Origin: Chamaecyparis obtusa
Lineage: Eukaryota > Streptophyta > Pinopsida > Cupressales > Cupressaceae
Direction: 5' to 3'
Assembly: GCA_027943335.1 (NCBI GenBank)
Contig: BSBK01002054.1
Span: 508,501 to 572,500, forward strand
Length of the DNA: 64,000 nucleotides
The notes beneath the pieces are model-generated. The model saw nothing but the letters and a program-made list of their open reading frames with translations. It ran no database searches and was not told the origin of the DNA. Within the stretch, counting starts at the first letter, position 1; every line of letters starts with the position of its first letter. Positions 62,484 to 64,000 of this stretch are shown here, piece after piece. The position numbers were made by a program, and so were the translations under genes.

Positions 62484-64000
62484 AAGAATATGATGAAGAC
62501 AACTGAAGAAAGATTTGATTCAAGAATACCAAATGATGCAACCTTGTCAAGGTTTGATTGATTGAAGCTTAGATTAGATGTAAATGAAGGAGACTATGCC
62601 CTGGATGTATGGATAGATGCCCAAAAGATAGTAGACACGAATTCACAACACTTAGCCATTTTGAAGATGGATTGAAAATTGATAGTTATGACAAGGTTTT
62701 GACACAAAATGAAAAAGACTCAAAGCGATTAAACAAAAGGCTAAATCAGATTCAAAAGGCCACTTTAGGAAAATGATTGGATTCTCAGTAGTTGCTGCTC
62801 TGTTCCTAACACAGTGATTTTCTTGACAGACTCTGGAAATAGGCTGGAAAAGCTGGGTCTTTGACAGTTTTGACAATTTTCTGGCAATTTTTCAAAATTT
62901 CTCAAATGACTTTTTGCAGGCTCATACGACAGTGGGTAGGCTATGAAATGACAATTGACAAACTTGTACGACAGTTGCAAAACTCATACAATAGTTGATA
63001 GCAGGGTTTTTGACTTTTTTGAATTGACTAGTAGCAAAACTCGTACGACAATATACTAGCTATGATATGACAATCTGTGGGTAATGAAATGACATTTTCC
63101 AAAAGTCATATGACTTTCTGACTTTACAAGATGACTTTTGACTCCAAAAAGGTGTTTGGCATCAGATTTTGCAATTTTTCAAATTTTCAGTTTCAGATTG
63201 TTCATAAAATTGTCTGTCCAGATTTGAAGATTGTATCGGATTGATTCGTTCTTAGTAACCAGATAGATAAACATGCACACAAAATAGCAAGCAAGTGATT
63301 TCAAGCATGTCTGAAAACAATGAATAGGGGACAAAGCAACCCTGCGCATGAACAACCAAGTGACTGACTGTGCTAATCCCTAGGAGTGTTAACAGTGTAT
63401 GTTCCAAAAAGTTTTGCAATAACGCACATATTCCTAGAAAATGAAAATTTGGCCTCACTAGGGTTTGTAGTAATGGTTTGACTTTGCAACTTTTGTGATC
63501 TCAAGAGGGTGAACTCCAATCTAGGCGCACCGAGGTTTTGACATAGTCCGAGAAATTAATCAATCAGGAGCTGCTAGGGAGATCTGACAGCCCAACAAGA
63601 GACCACACCTATGAAGATTTCCTCCACAAGGACATTTATATAGCGGCTGCTGCTACCACGATGAAAATGGCTATTACCGCTTGAGGTTCCGTCAACGTGG
63701 TTGACCCAATTAAGGGAATGTCCACTACGGTTAACCCTCTCTAAAGGTGACTCACAAAATATACCACATGCAGACTGGTTCCAGATTCAAGGATTTGAGT
63801 TTCTGATACTACCCAAAAAGGGAGTAGAGCATAGTCCTCTAGCCTTTTCACTTTTAACCCAAACAAGCAGACAAATTAATCTAACACGCTAAGACCAAGA
63901 TTATCTCACAAAGATCTATGATGTCAACTACTTATGATCTATCAACCTCTCCAGAGAGAGAATGTATCAATCAAAAGCTGAAGATGCACAAATCTAGTAG
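62484..64000 (-). other. Element E leader and putative promoter region
   Basis: No gene is supported to the right of gag. A minus-strand TATA-like CTATATAAAT (63634-63643) could start a leader of about 1.1 kb ahead of gag. Five variants of CTCGTACGAC occur at 62921-63114. I found no convincing primer site or LTR edge. The region does not match the LTR at 48991-50225 by eye, so either the 5' LTR lies beyond the window or the two ends come from different copies. Confidence 0.5.

Larger units (their letters stand above)
48991..64000 (-). mobile_element. Element E: Tat-type Ty3/gypsy element with antisense plant-mobile-domain gene
   Basis: Read on the minus strand from the right it has a leader, gag, protease, RT, degenerate native RNase H, added RNase H and a partial integrase. 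After these come a long 3' region holding a plus-strand gene, a polypurine tract and the 3' LTR (48991-50225). The 5' LTR edge and primer site were not found and may lie beyond 64000. The order RT, RNase H, added RNase H, integrase is that of Ogre/Retand-type Tat elements, in which antisense extra frames between pol and the 3' LTR have been described (established, from memory). The integrase core is deleted, so it cannot insert on its own. Confidence 0.82.

Noticed and set aside
63797..63820. Met primer site for element E (TTCTGATACTA)
   Set aside because: It has two or more mismatches to the standard site, and no TG LTR start follows it.

Overview
This window reads as intergenic DNA from a seed plant with a large, repeat-filled genome. 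A gymnosperm is my best guess: the LTRs are very long, the elements are old and nested, and no intact host gene is visible, but no taxon marker is present. Plant origin is firmer. It rests on a captured fragment of the plant microtubule protein MOR1, a plant-mobile-domain reading frame, and plant-type Ty3/gypsy lineages with two RNase H domains. No tRNA, rRNA, CRISPR array or intact host gene was found.

Layout. (A) 1-11274: a minus-strand Ty3/gypsy chromovirus with degenerate gag and pol, a C-terminal chromodomain, an initiator-Met primer site and a 4.45-kb 5' LTR. Its 3' LTR is cut by the window edge. 11275-13325: tandem and inverted copies of a ~0.6-kb unit. 13840-17560: a degenerate, unrecognised minus-strand coding region. 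(C) 18591-22731 plus 37638-44803: a non-autonomous, LARD-like element with a 5.3-kb LTR and a non-coding interior. (B) 22732-37637, nested in C: a complete Tat-type gypsy element with 4-kb LTRs. Each of its LTRs carries a broken piece of a MOR1/XMAP215-family gene. 44804-47650: the 3' part of a Ty1/copia element. 47690-48908: a LINE-like ORF1 (DUF4283) fragment. (E) 48991-64000: a second Tat-type element on the minus strand. It has gag, protease, RT, a degenerate RNase H, a second RNase H and an integrase lacking its catalytic core. On the opposite strand, between pol and the 3' LTR, lies a degenerate plant-mobile-domain gene with its own TATA box.

Relationships. B sits inside C and has a near-perfect 5-bp target duplication. 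A's two LTR copies look younger (roughly 2% different by eye) than B's (roughly 3-5%). A and C share the primer site and similar LTR termini, so A's family could have supplied proteins to C in trans (inference). B and E both carry an added RNase H in different places: before RT in B, and between the native RNase H and integrase in E. Nearly every coding region has stops or frameshifts, so nothing here is likely to be autonomously active.
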